From JAMZMI01 sp039970095 (GTDB taxonomy: Bacteria > Bacteroidota > Bacteroidia > Cytophagales > Cyclobacteriaceae), in contig JBDVMP010000024.1 in the NCBI GenBank assembly GCA_039970095.1, positions 1 to 64,000 on the forward strand: 64,000 nt of DNA. Direction: 5' to 3'. Below, in pieces: positions 1-8,817 of the stretch. The translations under genes and the position numbers were made by a program. Position 1 is the first letter of the stretch. Each line of letters begins with the position of its first letter. Below the pieces are notes generated by a model. The model was not told the DNA's origin. It was given only the letters and a program-made list of their open reading frames with translations, and ran no database searches.

Positions 1-229
1 CTACCACCCGCTCAAAGTGATCCCACTCCTCTGCCACCACAGGCGTCAACACCTCAACCAGTTCTTGTTTTTCGGGAAACTGGATAATCAGAGAGATGCA
101 AGATGATGCCGCTTTCTGTTCGCAAAATGCATGGTCTATTAAAATATCCTTGATTTTTTTCTCAGCAATATTGACCCATCTTGGGTCTGTGGGAAGGTTT
201 AGCCCCAATGTTGTCTTTCCTGTTTCCAT
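1..229 (-). CDS. miaE: tRNA-(ms2io6A) hydroxylase MiaE, N-terminal part (cut by left edge)
   Basis: Reading the minus strand from the ATG at 229-227 gives 76 codons that run off the left edge. They start METGKTTLGLNLPTDPRWVN and continue with ILIDHAFCEQKAASS and EEWDHFERV. This matches the opening of the MiaE-type di-iron hydroxylase family, which hydroxylates the 2-methylthio-isopentenyl adenosine at tRNA position 37. The Glu in CEQKAA and the ExxxHF-like EEWDHF are in the right place for the first di-iron ligands. The ATG overlaps the TGA of the upstream porin gene by one base (TGATG), suggesting translational coupling. The C-terminal half and the remaining ligands lie outside the window. 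Confidence 0.8.
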   Translation of the reverse strand, partial: METGKTTLGLNLPTDPRWVNIAEKKIKDILIDHAFCEQKAASSCISLIIQFPEKQELVEVLTPVVAEEWDHFERVV

Positions 230-2070
230 CAATCGTAAAACATCCAATTAACACCCAACTCAAACAATCTTGGCTCTCCCGGATAATACGGCGTAACGAA
301 ATAGCCATCGTTATTTTGCTGATTGACGTGCATCATCTTCACAAATACACGCACGTTACTCACTTTCATATTGCAAAATACATCTGCCGTATAGTACCCG
401 TCAATTAAAAAGTCATCCTGGAGGTAGTAGTGCTGCAATGCAGGAGAATAATCCATGGCGTAGTACGAAGATTTGGCATGTAAATCTACGCCTATCTCCA
501 CCTGCATTGTTTTCTTAAACCACGCTCCTCTCCAAAAGAGACGTCCGTTGTAAAAAACCGGAGGCACCCGCATGTTAGATGAAGCTCCACCTGATGTTGT
601 GTTATAATAAAACTCATTCTCAAAATGAATGGCCTCACCCAGCTCTTTGTTTGTGTTGATTTTAAGGTTAAAATCTCCACCCAGTGAAGTCACCACTCCT
701 ACTGCCCCGCTTTGTTGCGGCATCTTTTCCTGATCCAGATAAATTAGGTTATTCATAGTCGCAATACGAGCCGTCGGTCGCAGACTAAAGAATTTGGTTT
801 TCACTTTTACACCCCCTTTTATTTCATTGCTAAATGTCGCTCTCATACTGGAGTTCCACTCGTGGTGATTACCAAAATATCGTTCGTAGAAAATAGGCGC
901 TTTTGCCCTGACAGAGGTATAAGAGCCAAAAATCAATTCTGAATTTAACTTACCAATAAGCTTATACTCCCCAGTCTGAAGATACTCCGCATTGGCTTCA
1001 ATGTTGAAGCGGTCTCTCCAGGTGAACCGGCTGTAGCCACCGATGTAATTCTCAGCAGACTTACTGACTGGATCCCAGTATAGATAGCTAAAGTCAAACG
1101 TTCTTCTTTTCACATAAGCTCTATAAAACAAACTAGCCAATTCTCCTTTGATACCAATTTCGTTGATTAGCTCTTTAAACTCTGATTTTTGAGATGTCTC
1201 AGTCTCATCGATAAGCGCAGGGCCATAATAATCTAAATTGGTACTTGTGATGTCATCATTATAGCTGTTTTCCTGTTTTCCAAAATCGATTTGGTGATAG
1301 AATTGAAGCTGCTTCTGCCATGCATATTCATGATAAAGGTGCACGTTGAAGCGACTATCATTTGCTTTGGCGTCCGATAGCAAAACAGATGATTCCTGAT
1401 ATAAAAACAGATCAGCATTGGTGGCATTGGTGGATACATTTATTCCGCCCACTTCAGACACATTATGATTCATGTTACTCACACTTACCAGTGCCTGATA
1501 GGGATGCTCATCGTGCTTATATCGTGTGTATAAATTAAAAACATTTGCCTGCACATTGCGATCGTCTATGCTTGTGAAACCGATCTGCTTACCCGATGTG
1601 ATTTTATGAATATCAAACCCAAAGCTCCAGTTTTCATCTGCGCTGCGCGCATAAGTAAAATCTACTGTGGAGCGATAGTTACCCCCAAACACCACCTCAA
1701 CCTCCATAAACGGCGATTTAGTATCATAATATTTAATATCATCGGGCATGTTCATGTAAGGGTCATAGGCCATGTAACCCGGGGTTTTTCCTATCCCTTC
1801 CTGCAGAGGATAAAATATCGGAAAAACAGCCGTGCCATTGTTTCCCAAATCTTGATAATAGTGCTCTGTTTTATCAGAAAACATAAAGTTTTCCAACTTG
1901 TACAGTGTGGTGTCCGGATGCCTTTCCTTCGGAAAGTTATTCTTAACATCATATTCATAAATGATCTCCGTGGTTTTGGCCGAATAAACCAATTTACTGG
2001 AGTCATCTACAATCTGAGCCGTCACCGCGAGACTCATAAAAAATGCGACTATGAATAATGTGTTTTTCAA
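229..2070 (-). CDS. putative porin, outer-membrane beta-barrel (PF14121-like)
   Basis: A 613-residue protein with a cleavable signal peptide (MKNTLFIVAFFMSLAVTAQ). The rest has alternating polar/aromatic strands, many Tyr/Phe/Trp and a terminal aromatic-rich strand (LFELGVNWMFYD), typical of outer-membrane barrels. Overall style resembles the Bacteroidota 'putative porin' family. The only reasonable start is a TTG at 2070-2068; no ATG or GTG lies nearby in frame. It is upstream of miaE with a one-base stop/start overlap, so the two are probably cotranscribed. Substrate is unknown, and family assignment is from sequence style rather than a search. Confidence 0.65.
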   Translation of the reverse strand: MKNTLFIVAFFMSLAVTAQIVDDSSKLVYSAKTTEIIYEYDVKNNFPKERHPDTTLYKLENFMFSDKTEHYYQDLGNNGTAVFPIFYPLQEGIGKTPGYMAYDPYMNMPDDIKYYDTKSPFMEVEVVFGGNYRSTVDFTYARSADENWSFGFDIHKITSGKQIGFTSIDDRNVQANVFNLYTRYKHDEHPYQALVSVSNMNHNVSEVGGINVSTNATNADLFLYQESSVLLSDAKANDSRFNVHLYHEYAWQKQLQFYHQIDFGKQENSYNDDITSTNLDYYGPALIDETETSQKSEFKELINEIGIKGELASLFYRAYVKRRTFDFSYLYWDPVSKSAENYIGGYSRFTWRDRFNIEANAEYLQTGEYKLIGKLNSELIFGSYTSVRAKAPIFYERYFGNHHEWNSSMRATFSNEIKGGVKVKTKFFSLRPTARIATMNNLIYLDQEKMPQQSGAVGVVTSLGGDFNLKINTNKELGEAIHFENEFYYNTTSGGASSNMRVPPVFYNGRLFWRGAWFKKTMQVEIGVDLHAKSSYYAMDYSPALQHYYLQDDFLIDGYYTADVFCNMKVSNVRVFVKMMHVNQQNNDGYFVTPYYPGEPRLFELGVNWMFYD

Positions 2071-2225
2071 GGTGGCTAAATTAATTGCTTATCCGCAACG
2101 AGGCGCATGGTTTGTGTTTTAATATCATTGCCTTGATAAAACGCATGGCAAGGAAAAAATTTCATCTTGATCAAATGCAAAGCTAAAAAGGTTAAAAATT
2201 TCTAGCTTAGTTGTAGAGAACTATT

Positions 2226-3326
2226 ATGATGAAGATAAAAGACGTAGTTAAATATCTGGAGACCATAGCTCCTCCCGTATATCAGGAAACTTATGACAAT
2301 TCCGGACTGCTGGTTGGCTCACCAAAAAATGATCTGACAGGCATATTGGTCACGCTGGATGTTACAGAGGAAATAATTGACGAAGCTGCACACGAGGGAG
2401 TCAATATGATTTTGGCTCACCACCCGCTTATTTTCAAAGGAGTAAAAAGAATAACCGGGGCTCATTGGGTGGAAAGGTGTATCATATCGGCTATAAAAAA
2501 AGACATTGCCATCTATGCCATACACACCAATCTTGACAATGTTTCTCAGGGAGTAAACGCTAAAATTGCTGAGAAACTCAACCTGACAAACACCAAAATA
2601 CTTAGCCCCAAACCGGATACACTTTCTAAGCTTGTGACATTCGTGCCAAAAGAAAATACTGATACAGTTCTGCAGGCGATGTATGAAGCTGGTGCTGGAG
2701 AAATAGGGAATTACGACCACTGTAGCTTTAGTTCCGAAGGAGAAGGTACTTTCAGACCCGGAGATCAGAGCAACCCAACATTGGGAAGTCGTGGTGCAGA
2801 AGAAACTGTTTCGGAAAACAGACTGGAGTTGATCTTTCCTTCCTTCAAGTCAGGACAAATCATAGCTGCCCTCAAGCAGAATCATCCTTATGAGGAGGTG
2901 GCCTATTACCTTTCCAGCCTCGCCAATAAAAACCAGGATGTAGGGTCGGGAATTGTTGGTGAATTAAAAGAACCAATGGACGCTGCATCTTTTTTAAAGC
3001 ATCTAAAGCAAACGATGCAAACAAATGTGATCAGGCACACACAAATACATAAAGATGCAGTGAAGAAAATAGCCGTTTGCGGAGGGGCGGGCAGTTTCCT
3101 GCTTGGCAAAGCCAAATCCGTGAATGCCGATGTATTTATAACCGGAGACTTTAAATATCACGAGTTTTTCGAGGCAGACAATGATATCATAATAGCGGAT
3201 ATTGGACACTATGAGAGTGAACAGTTCACCAAGGAGTTACTTTATGACTCCATCAAAAAGAAGTTTTCCGACCTCCATATTATTGAATCTAAAACCAGCA
3301 CCAATCCAGTGCAGTACCTTTTCTAA
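2226..3326 (+). CDS. Nif3-like dinuclear metal centre protein (YqfO/YbgI family)
   Basis: 366 residues, the length of the three-part Nif3 proteins that carry an inserted PII/CutA-like middle domain (roughly residues 130-250). Metal-binding signatures are visible: LAHHPLIFKG (His65/66), IYAIHTNLDN (His100, Asp104) and near the C-terminus GDFKYHE and DIGHYESE (about 325-332). The family forms toroidal hexamers with a dinuclear metal site; it is often annotated as GTP cyclohydrolase 1 type 2, but the physiological role is uncertain. The gene begins ATGATG, so Met1 or Met2 could be used. It is followed after 204 bp by the zinc-ribbon coiled-coil gene, a frequent neighbour of Nif3 genes. Confidence 0.88.
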   Translation: MMKIKDVVKYLETIAPPVYQETYDNSGLLVGSPKNDLTGILVTLDVTEEIIDEAAHEGVNMILAHHPLIFKGVKRITGAHWVERCIISAIKKDIAIYAIHTNLDNVSQGVNAKIAEKLNLTNTKILSPKPDTLSKLVTFVPKENTDTVLQAMYEAGAGEIGNYDHCSFSSEGEGTFRPGDQSNPTLGSRGAEETVSENRLELIFPSFKSGQIIAALKQNHPYEEVAYYLSSLANKNQDVGSGIVGELKEPMDAASFLKHLKQTMQTNVIRHTQIHKDAVKKIAVCGGAGSFLLGKAKSVNADVFITGDFKYHEFFEADNDIIIADIGHYESEQFTKELLYDSIKKKFSDLHIIESKTSTNPVQYLF

Positions 3327-3469
3327 TACCCCTTACCATTGACCAACAAAAGACAATTCCGTAGCGCAATTTACCGACGATTGGTTCAAGAATTTTCTGT
3401 TTCAAGTTTGAAGTCAAATGATTCCCTTATAAACGGGGTTTGATATGATATATTAAGCGAAAAATTAAC

Positions 3470-3506
3470 TAATATTGCACTCCGTTTGTCACAGGTGGAG
3501 ACAAAC
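3470..3506 (+). promoter_or_regulatory. possible promoter box and 5' mRNA hairpin before the zinc-ribbon gene
   Basis: TAATATTG at 3470-3477 differs by one base from the Bacteroidota -7 consensus TAnnTTTG. Seven bases further on, where transcription would start, is a perfect 7-bp inverted repeat, GTTTGTC (3484-3490) and GACAAAC (3500-3506), with a 9-base loop. The hairpin would sit at the extreme 5' end of the transcript, 24 bases before the ATG at 3531. No good -33 element was found, so the promoter call is weak; the inverted repeat itself is plainly visible. Confidence 0.3.
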
Positions 3507-3530
3507 CCAATCAAATACTTGTAATACTGC

Positions 3531-4310
3531 ATGGAAAATACAGTAGCTAAAAAGCTAGAGAACCTCGTAAAATTACAATCAATCGATTCCAATTTAGACG
3601 AACTCATCAAAGTCAGAGGTGCACTACCTGAAGAGGTAATGGATCTTGAAGACGAAATTGCCGGTTATCAAACCAGATTGGACAAGCAAAATCAGGAGCT
3701 TGCCGACATGGAAACTGCAATCGAAAACAACAAGACTGCAATCAAAGATGCTGAGAAACTCATAAAAAAATATGAGGAGCAGCAAATGAATGTTCGTAAC
3801 AACAGGGAGTACGATGCGATAACGAAGGAAGTAGAACTACAAAATCTGGAGATCCAAATCCTTGAGAAAAGAATCAAAGAGGGTTACGAAAAGATCGAGA
3901 TCAAGAAAGAGGAAATAGAGCAAACTCAAAATACGCTTTCAGAAAGAGGAAAGGATCTTGAGTCGAAAAAAGACGAGCTCAAAGTTATCACTCAGGAATC
4001 TGAAGAAGACGAAAAGAAACTTCTTAAAGACAGAGACAAAGCAGCGAAAAACGTAGAGGAAAGAGTGTTTAAATCTTACGACAAGGTAAGAAACAACATG
4101 AGAAATGGTCTTGCCGTAGTACCTGTGAAAAGAGGAGCTTGCGGTGGATGTTTCAACATCGTACCTCCGCAGAAACAAGCTGAGATCAGAGATAAGAAAA
4201 AGATCATCATTTGCGAACATTGCGGTAGAATTTTGGCCGATGTGGAAGATGAGATCGTAGAGGAAGTGAAGCCTAAAAGAAGAACAAAAAGAACTGCTGC
4301 TAAGAAATAG
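3531..4310 (+). CDS. coiled-coil protein with C4-type zinc ribbon (CT398/PF02591-like)
   Basis: 259 residues. Residues about 15-190 form a long highly charged antiparallel-looking coiled coil rich in Glu/Lys/Gln. The C-terminus has a four-cysteine zinc ribbon, CGGCFN followed by CEHCGR about 30 residues later, then a basic tail KPKRRTKRTAAKK. This is the architecture of the CT398/YbiU-like family with the C4 zinc-ribbon domain, thought to bind nucleic acid or act as an adaptor; the function is not settled. It lies directly downstream of the Nif3 gene on the same strand, a recurrent association, and ends at a strong terminator. Confidence 0.85.
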   Translation: MENTVAKKLENLVKLQSIDSNLDELIKVRGALPEEVMDLEDEIAGYQTRLDKQNQELADMETAIENNKTAIKDAEKLIKKYEEQQMNVRNNREYDAITKEVELQNLEIQILEKRIKEGYEKIEIKKEEIEQTQNTLSERGKDLESKKDELKVITQESEEDEKKLLKDRDKAAKNVEERVFKSYDKVRNNMRNGLAVVPVKRGACGGCFNIVPPQKQAEIRDKKKIIICEHCGRILADVEDEIVEEVKPKRRTKRTAAKK

Positions 4311-4331
4311 TCAGCATTTCAATCACATAAG

Positions 4332-4363
4332 AAAAAGCATCAACCTTACGGTTGATGCTTTTT
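4332..4363. terminator. bidirectional rho-independent terminator between convergent genes
   Basis: AAAAAGCATCAACC at 4332-4345 pairs with GGTTGATGCTTTTTT at 4350-4364 around a TTAC loop, with A-rich and T-rich flanks on both sides. It lies between the zinc-ribbon gene and the convergent acyltransferase gene and touches the TAA of the latter (4365-4363), so it can serve both. Confidence 0.85.
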
Positions 4364-4917
4364 TATTTTACCCCCTTCTCAGGGTGCTTGCCTTTAATAG
4401 TCCTGTAGTAGCTTTTGATTCTTTCTAGGTCTTCGTCAACATTTCCGGTTGGATAGATAAGCTCAGCATACTCTACAATTCTGTTTTCAAAATCAAAACC
4501 CACTACCTGAATCGGCACGTTCGCTTTCATCGCTATTCTATAAAAGCCTGTTTTCCAATCCGGGTTGTAAGAGCGTGTCCCCTCTGGTGTGATCGTCATG
4601 ACAAACTTCTCTTCCCCTGCAAACAACTCGGCAACCTGATCAACCAGGTTCGTCCGCTTAGAGCGGTCAACACCTCTCCCACCCAAACCATGCACAATCC
4701 ATCCCACTACAGGTATTTTGGTTATGGAGTTTTTTATAAAAAACCGACTTTCCAGCCCAGAGATACTCCTGGCACATAACCCGACAAAGAAATCCCAGTT
4801 GCTGGTGTGAGGCGCAATAATCAGCACATATTTGTCCAGATCCGGTTTCTGCCCCTTCATCTTCCAACCAAACAGCCAAAACCAAAAACCAAAGAAGAGT
4901 TTACTTAATGCTTTCAT
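4363..4917 (-). CDS. lysophospholipid acyltransferase, PlsC-like
   Basis: 184 residues with the LPLAT signature HxxxxD as HTSNWD (His37-Asp42), the phosphate-binding TPEGTRS at about residue 110 and a hydrophobic N-terminal stretch (FFGFWFWLFGW). This family transfers acyl groups to lysophosphatidate or a similar acceptor at the inner membrane. It is the shorter type of acyltransferase, close to bacterial proteins annotated as 1-acyl-sn-glycerol-3-phosphate acyltransferases. Its ATG lies inside the end of the patatin gene (17-base overlap), so accA, the patatin and this gene form one minus-strand lipid operon. The exact acceptor cannot be read from sequence. Confidence 0.82.
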   Translation of the reverse strand: MKALSKLFFGFWFWLFGWKMKGQKPDLDKYVLIIAPHTSNWDFFVGLCARSISGLESRFFIKNSITKIPVVGWIVHGLGGRGVDRSKRTNLVDQVAELFAGEEKFVMTITPEGTRSYNPDWKTGFYRIAMKANVPIQVVGFDFENRIVEYAELIYPTGNVDEDLERIKSYYRTIKGKHPEKGVK

Positions 4918-5677
4918 ATTTCAATACGTCCAGTACACCTTTATCTATTTCCTCCCTCGCATACTTATATCCAAAATCATAAATCTCCCGAGCCTTGTTA
5001 AATGCAAAGACGCTGTACTTGCTAAGACCCGGTGGCTCGAGAAAAACCGAACATCTTTTGCGTTGTGAATATGCAACCTGCGTCATGGTCATCATCATGG
5101 TGCGTTCAAGAAGATTTTTCCAGTTGGACAACTCAAAACCCGGATCAATCGGATTACAATGCAAGCCAATAATATGATCTACTTCTTTGCGAATAGAATT
5201 AACCGGAAGATTATCCAGCACACCCCCATCTACCAAATGTCTGGTGCCAATCTGTACCGGATCAAAAACGACAGGGATACAGCAGGAAGCCAGAATAGGT
5301 TTTATCAAACGTTTTTTCTTGTAAACTTTAGTCTTCCCCTTCCTGATATCTGTGGTAGAAACTCTGAGTGGAATCTTGAGCGCTTCAAATGAGTCCTCAG
5401 GAAAATATTTAGCCAACTCTTTTCCTGCTCGGTCCATTCTAAGAATGCTACGGCGATTAAAGGAGAGTTGAATAGTGCTAAGAACTTTCGTGTCTTCAAT
5501 AAACTTAAGTACTTGCTGTGGTGTATAGCCCGCAGCAATGAAAGCACCAGCTATGGCGCCAGCACTTGCACCTGAAATAATATCAAAAGAGATATCGGCC
5601 TCATGCAAGGCCTGAACAATACCCAGATGAGCAATGCCCCTTGCCCCTCCACCAGACAGTACAAGGCCAAGTTTCAT
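4901..5677 (-). CDS. patatin-like phospholipase (RssA family)
   Basis: 258 residues with all patatin marks: oxyanion loop GGGARG (9-14), nucleophile elbow GASAG (Ser38) and the catalytic Asp150 in VDGGVLDN. No signal peptide, so it is presumably cytoplasmic or membrane-peripheral. The family hydrolyses acyl esters of phospholipids or lysophospholipids. It starts three bases after accA ends and overlaps the following acyltransferase, a pairing that would link lipid deacylation with reacylation. The catalytic dyad is complete, so it should be active. Confidence 0.88.
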   Translation of the reverse strand: MKLGLVLSGGGARGIAHLGIVQALHEADISFDIISGASAGAIAGAFIAAGYTPQQVLKFIEDTKVLSTIQLSFNRRSILRMDRAGKELAKYFPEDSFEALKIPLRVSTTDIRKGKTKVYKKKRLIKPILASCCIPVVFDPVQIGTRHLVDGGVLDNLPVNSIRKEVDHIIGLHCNPIDPGFELSNWKNLLERTMMMTMTQVAYSQRKRCSVFLEPPGLSKYSVFAFNKAREIYDFGYKYAREEIDKGVLDVLKYESIK

Positions 5678-5680
5678 GAC

Positions 5681-6625
5681 TTAACTATAAGCTCCCATCG
5701 CGGCGAACTTGTCAATCCTCTGAGAGATTCGTTTTTCTACGCTAAGCTTATTCAGATCTTTGATATTGCTGATAATGGCTTTTTTGATTTCATTAGCGGC
5801 CATTTTCATGTCCAGGTGTGCACCACCGAGTGGTTCTTTAATCACTCCATCTACCAACTTGTTTTTCATCATGTCCGTAGCTGTGAGTTTAAGCGCTTCA
5901 GCAGCCTGCTCTTTGTAGTCCCATGTCCTCCAAAGGATAGCAGAGCAATTTTCGGGAGAAATCACCGAGTACCAGGAGTTCTCCATCATCAATACCCTAT
6001 CTCCAATACCAATTCCCAAAGCTCCTCCTGATGCACCCTCTCCTATGATTATGCAAATCACCGGCACCTTCAAGGTCATCATTTCTTTCAGGTTTCTGGC
6101 GATAGCCTCACCCTGACCTCTCTCCTCGGCTTCAATTCCCGGATACGCTCCTGGAGTGTCAATAAGGGTAACGATTGGTTTATTAAACTTTTCTGCCAGC
6201 TTCATCAACCTAAGGGCCTTTCTGTACCCATCGGGGTTGGCCATGCCGAAGTTCCTGATTTGACGCTGCTTGGTGTTTCTACCTTTTTGCTGCCCAATCA
6301 TCATCACAGATTGCCCGTCAATGTCCACAAAGCCACCAATCATGGCTTTATCATCCTTTACCGCTCTATCTCCGTGTAGTTCTACAAACTCATTGGATAT
6401 CTCGTATATATAATCAAGGGTATAGGGTCTTTCCGGATGTCTCGACAACTGCACCCTCTGCCATCTGGTGAGATTCTCGAAGGTGTCTTTCTTCAACTTC
6501 ACAATTTTGTCTTCCAACTTCTTCACAGCATCAGACACATCAACGTCACTTTGCTGAGCCAATTGTTTCATATCAATCAGCTTGTTTTCTAATTCTACTA
6601 TTGGCTTTTCAAAATCTAAATGCAT
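5681..6625 (-). CDS. accA: acetyl-CoA carboxylase carboxyltransferase subunit alpha
   Basis: 314 residues, normal for AccA. It has the N-terminal helical region and the conserved SRHPERPYTLDYI, followed by GASGGALGIG and the WYSVISPE-type segment of the crotonase-fold carboxyltransferase. AccA with AccD transfers the carboxyl group from carboxybiotin to acetyl-CoA, giving malonyl-CoA for fatty-acid synthesis. It heads a minus-strand lipid operon with the patatin and acyltransferase. The biotin carboxylase gene (48271-49764) is elsewhere, and accB and accD are not in the window. A TACCTTTG box lies 21 bases upstream of the ATG. Confidence 0.96.
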   Translation of the reverse strand: MHLDFEKPIVELENKLIDMKQLAQQSDVDVSDAVKKLEDKIVKLKKDTFENLTRWQRVQLSRHPERPYTLDYIYEISNEFVELHGDRAVKDDKAMIGGFVDIDGQSVMMIGQQKGRNTKQRQIRNFGMANPDGYRKALRLMKLAEKFNKPIVTLIDTPGAYPGIEAEERGQGEAIARNLKEMMTLKVPVICIIIGEGASGGALGIGIGDRVLMMENSWYSVISPENCSAILWRTWDYKEQAAEALKLTATDMMKNKLVDGVIKEPLGGAHLDMKMAANEIKKAIISNIKDLNKLSVEKRISQRIDKFAAMGAYS

Positions 6626-6645
6626 GGGCTCAATTTTGTTCCGCG

Positions 6646-6653
6646 CAAAGGTA
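6646..6653 (-). promoter_or_regulatory. -7 promoter box of the accA operon
   Basis: On the minus strand the sequence TACCTTTG matches the Bacteroidota sigma-ABfr -7 consensus TAnnTTTG exactly. It lies 21 bases upstream of the accA ATG, leaving a leader of about 14 bases. No clear TTG at -33 was found. Confidence 0.45.
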
Positions 6654-6718
6654 GAAAGAAATAGTTTTCAGGTATTTTGAAATGTGGATAAATGATTGAA
6701 ATTAATTTGAAAATATGT

Positions 6719-6750
6719 GTTGGATTTGACGAAGTAAGGGTATAGTTTTG
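6719..6750 (+). promoter_or_regulatory. promoter of tRNA-Asp
   Basis: GTTG at 6719-6722 and TAGTTTTG at 6743-6750 are separated by 20 bases, fitting the Bacteroidota pattern TTTG-N19-21-TAnnTTTG with one mismatch in the -33 element. The tRNA gene begins about 60 bases downstream, leaving a short 5' leader for RNase P. Confidence 0.5.
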
Positions 6751-6811
6751 CATCGCAATTGAGAGGGACGGAGACACAAAAGAGTGTTTTTACTCATTGC
6801 AAATAAAAAAT

Positions 6812-6885
6812 GGTGTGGTAGTTCAGCTGGTTAGAATGCCTGCCTGTCACGCAGGAGGTCGCGGGTTCGAGTCCCGTCCATACCG
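6812..6885 (+). tRNA. tRNA-Asp (anticodon GTC)
   Basis: A complete cloverleaf can be drawn. The acceptor arm GGTGTGG (6812-6818) pairs with CCATACC (6878-6884) with one G-U pair, and the D loop reads AGCTGGTTAGA. The anticodon stem CCTGC/GCAGG encloses CTGTCAC with anticodon GTC, and the T arm is GCGGGTTCGAGTCCCGT. The discriminator base is G85, as expected for tRNA-Asp; CCA is not encoded. It stands alone with its own promoter and terminator. Confidence 0.97.
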
Positions 6886-6890
6886 CTTCA

Positions 6891-6923
6891 AAAGCCTTTG
6901 AGAATATCTCAAAGGCTTTTTTT
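6891..6923 (+). terminator. rho-independent terminator of tRNA-Asp
   Basis: AAAGCCTTTGAGA (6891-6903) pairs perfectly with TCTCAAAGGCTTT (6907-6919) around an ATA loop and is followed by a T7 run. It begins six bases after the tRNA 3' end. Confidence 0.9.
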
Positions 6924-7233
6924 GTTTGTAGTGGTAACTTGAATACACATTAGCCCTATTTCTTAATAAATAAAGCATTCAACACAACCATATCGCGCCC
7001 TTCTCTTTCTTGCTATTGATTTGAGATGGCCTTGATTCACATCACCCTCATGGCGTAAATAACTTTTACTTTCAAAAACCAACGGAAACCATCCAAAATA
7101 TTATTCGGCAGATTATCACCTATTTAGTTATGCCTAAACAACTTCCTAGCTATATTTATCGCTGCAACAGAATTTATAATTCGAGAAACCGAATATTATT
7201 TGTGTTGTTAAGCCCTAACATTTTGCTACTACC
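6924..7233. other. intergenic region, nothing firm seen
   Basis: 310 bp between the tRNA terminator and the Omp28 lipoprotein gene. It is AT-rich without an open frame, hairpin or repeat I could support. A degenerate TATTATTTG about 35 bases before the ATG might be part of a promoter but does not fit the consensus spacing. Confidence 0.4.
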
Positions 7234-8805
7234 ATGAAAACTTCTAACAATCTACTTTTACTAATTCTCGGCTGTATTACATGCATTATTCCATTGAGTT
7301 GTAATGACGATGAAGCCGCACTGAATATCACGAGCATCACTTTGACTTCAGAAAAAACAGCCTTTCTGCTTTCTGAAACCATCGTTTTGCAGGCCGTTAA
7401 TCAAGCTGACATAGACATAACCGAAAACGTAACCTTCTTCGCTGATGAGGTCGCAATTGAAGGCAATTCATATACACCTAAAGAATTAGGTTTTATTCAG
7501 TTCACGGCTGAATACAATGGTATTACCAGCAGGGTGCTGGCGGTTACGATCATCGAAAATATTACTGAGCTGAATTTCACTTCGGACAAAACAACTATTA
7601 AGGCAATCGGCACAGATACCTGTTTCTTTAAAGTGACAAACCAATCGGGAGTTGATGTAACATCCACTGTGGATCTTTTCAATGGTGACCGACAGATTTA
7701 CAATGAGTATTACTTTTCAGAGAATCCTGAAAATCTACAATTTCGAGCAGAATATTATGATGTGGTAAGTAATTCGGTAGAAGTTGTCGTTGAACTTAAT
7801 CCATCGGAGATTACGCTTTCGGCATCCAAATCCACCTTTGATGCTAATGGATATGTGAGTCCTGAATTTTACGTGATCGATAACGATCAAGATACGCTAA
7901 CGAAATATGCTGAAATTTATACCGGAGGTGTTTTGTGTAACAATCAAAAATTCACAACAACGCAGCTGGGCGAGTATGAATTTGTGGCCATAATAAACGG
8001 CGTTGAAAGCAATACAATATCCTTAACAGCACTTCCGCGTAAGGAGCGTAAGGTATTGATAGAAGAGTTTACTGGAGAGTGGTGTGGATGGTGCCCGATG
8101 GCAGCATACAACATTGAAAAGTTGATTGACGAACGCGATGGCATGGTACTTACAGCAGCGATTCATCAAGGTGATGGATTGGAGTATGAAAATGAGAACC
8201 TACTCAGAGCAGCATTCGGCATTGGGTATTTCCCGAGCGGGGTCGTTGGCAGAGTGTATCTGGGAGACCAGGTAGGACTCAATGGCCCAACTTTAGACCA
8301 AAAAGTAATAGACGAAGTGGATTATCAAATCAACATAGAAGAAGTTCTTTTAGGGCTGGATATTTCGTCAACACTGAGCAATGACGAAGTTGTAGTAGAT
8401 GTCAATGTGCATTTCTATCAAGATATTGCAGAAGAAGTAAGACTTACTATCTATCTGATAGAGAACAATGTAATTAGCGGCACACAGCAAAATTACTTTA
8501 GTGGATACGATGGGTATGAAGGAGCGTATTACTATGATCAGCCGAGTTATATTAACAAGTTCAATCACCAGAATGTGCTTAGAAAAGTTGCCACAGATGT
8601 TTATGGAGACCTGATCCCAGAAAGCGAGACTAAGCAAAACAACAGCTATAGTTTCTCTCAAAAGCAAATTAGCATGAGCGGATATGATCCCGAAAACACA
8701 TACGTGATTGCATTTGCTCATTACTCGCTAAATGGCGAAAACGAGAACAAGAAAATAATCAATGCTCAGCAGGTTTTAGCTGGCCAAAGTATTTCGAACC
8801 AGTAA
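7234..8805 (+). CDS. Omp28-related outer-membrane lipoprotein with thioredoxin-like CGWC domain
   Basis: 523 residues. A lipoprotein signal ends at the lipobox LSC (Cys23), followed by NDDE. Residues about 30-265 look like three Ig-like beta domains in tandem (repeated 'TSDKTTIKA', 'SASKSTFDA' openings and 'FRAEYYDVVSN'-type ends). After these comes a thioredoxin-like domain starting KVLIEEFTGEWCGWCP, with the CxxC pair at about 284-287. That motif is characteristic of the Omp28-type proteins of Bacteroidota. It is the first gene of a three-gene operon with a TlpA-like thioredoxin (12-bp gap) and a DUF6029 barrel. A thiol-related envelope role is plausible but unproven. Confidence 0.78.
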   Translation: MKTSNNLLLLILGCITCIIPLSCNDDEAALNITSITLTSEKTAFLLSETIVLQAVNQADIDITENVTFFADEVAIEGNSYTPKELGFIQFTAEYNGITSRVLAVTIIENITELNFTSDKTTIKAIGTDTCFFKVTNQSGVDVTSTVDLFNGDRQIYNEYYFSENPENLQFRAEYYDVVSNSVEVVVELNPSEITLSASKSTFDANGYVSPEFYVIDNDQDTLTKYAEIYTGGVLCNNQKFTTTQLGEYEFVAIINGVESNTISLTALPRKERKVLIEEFTGEWCGWCPMAAYNIEKLIDERDGMVLTAAIHQGDGLEYENENLLRAAFGIGYFPSGVVGRVYLGDQVGLNGPTLDQKVIDEVDYQINIEEVLLGLDISSTLSNDEVVVDVNVHFYQDIAEEVRLTIYLIENNVISGTQQNYFSGYDGYEGAYYYDQPSYINKFNHQNVLRKVATDVYGDLIPESETKQNNSYSFSQKQISMSGYDPENTYVIAFAHYSLNGENENKKIINAQQVLAGQSISNQ

Positions 8806-8817
8806 ACAATCCTTTAA

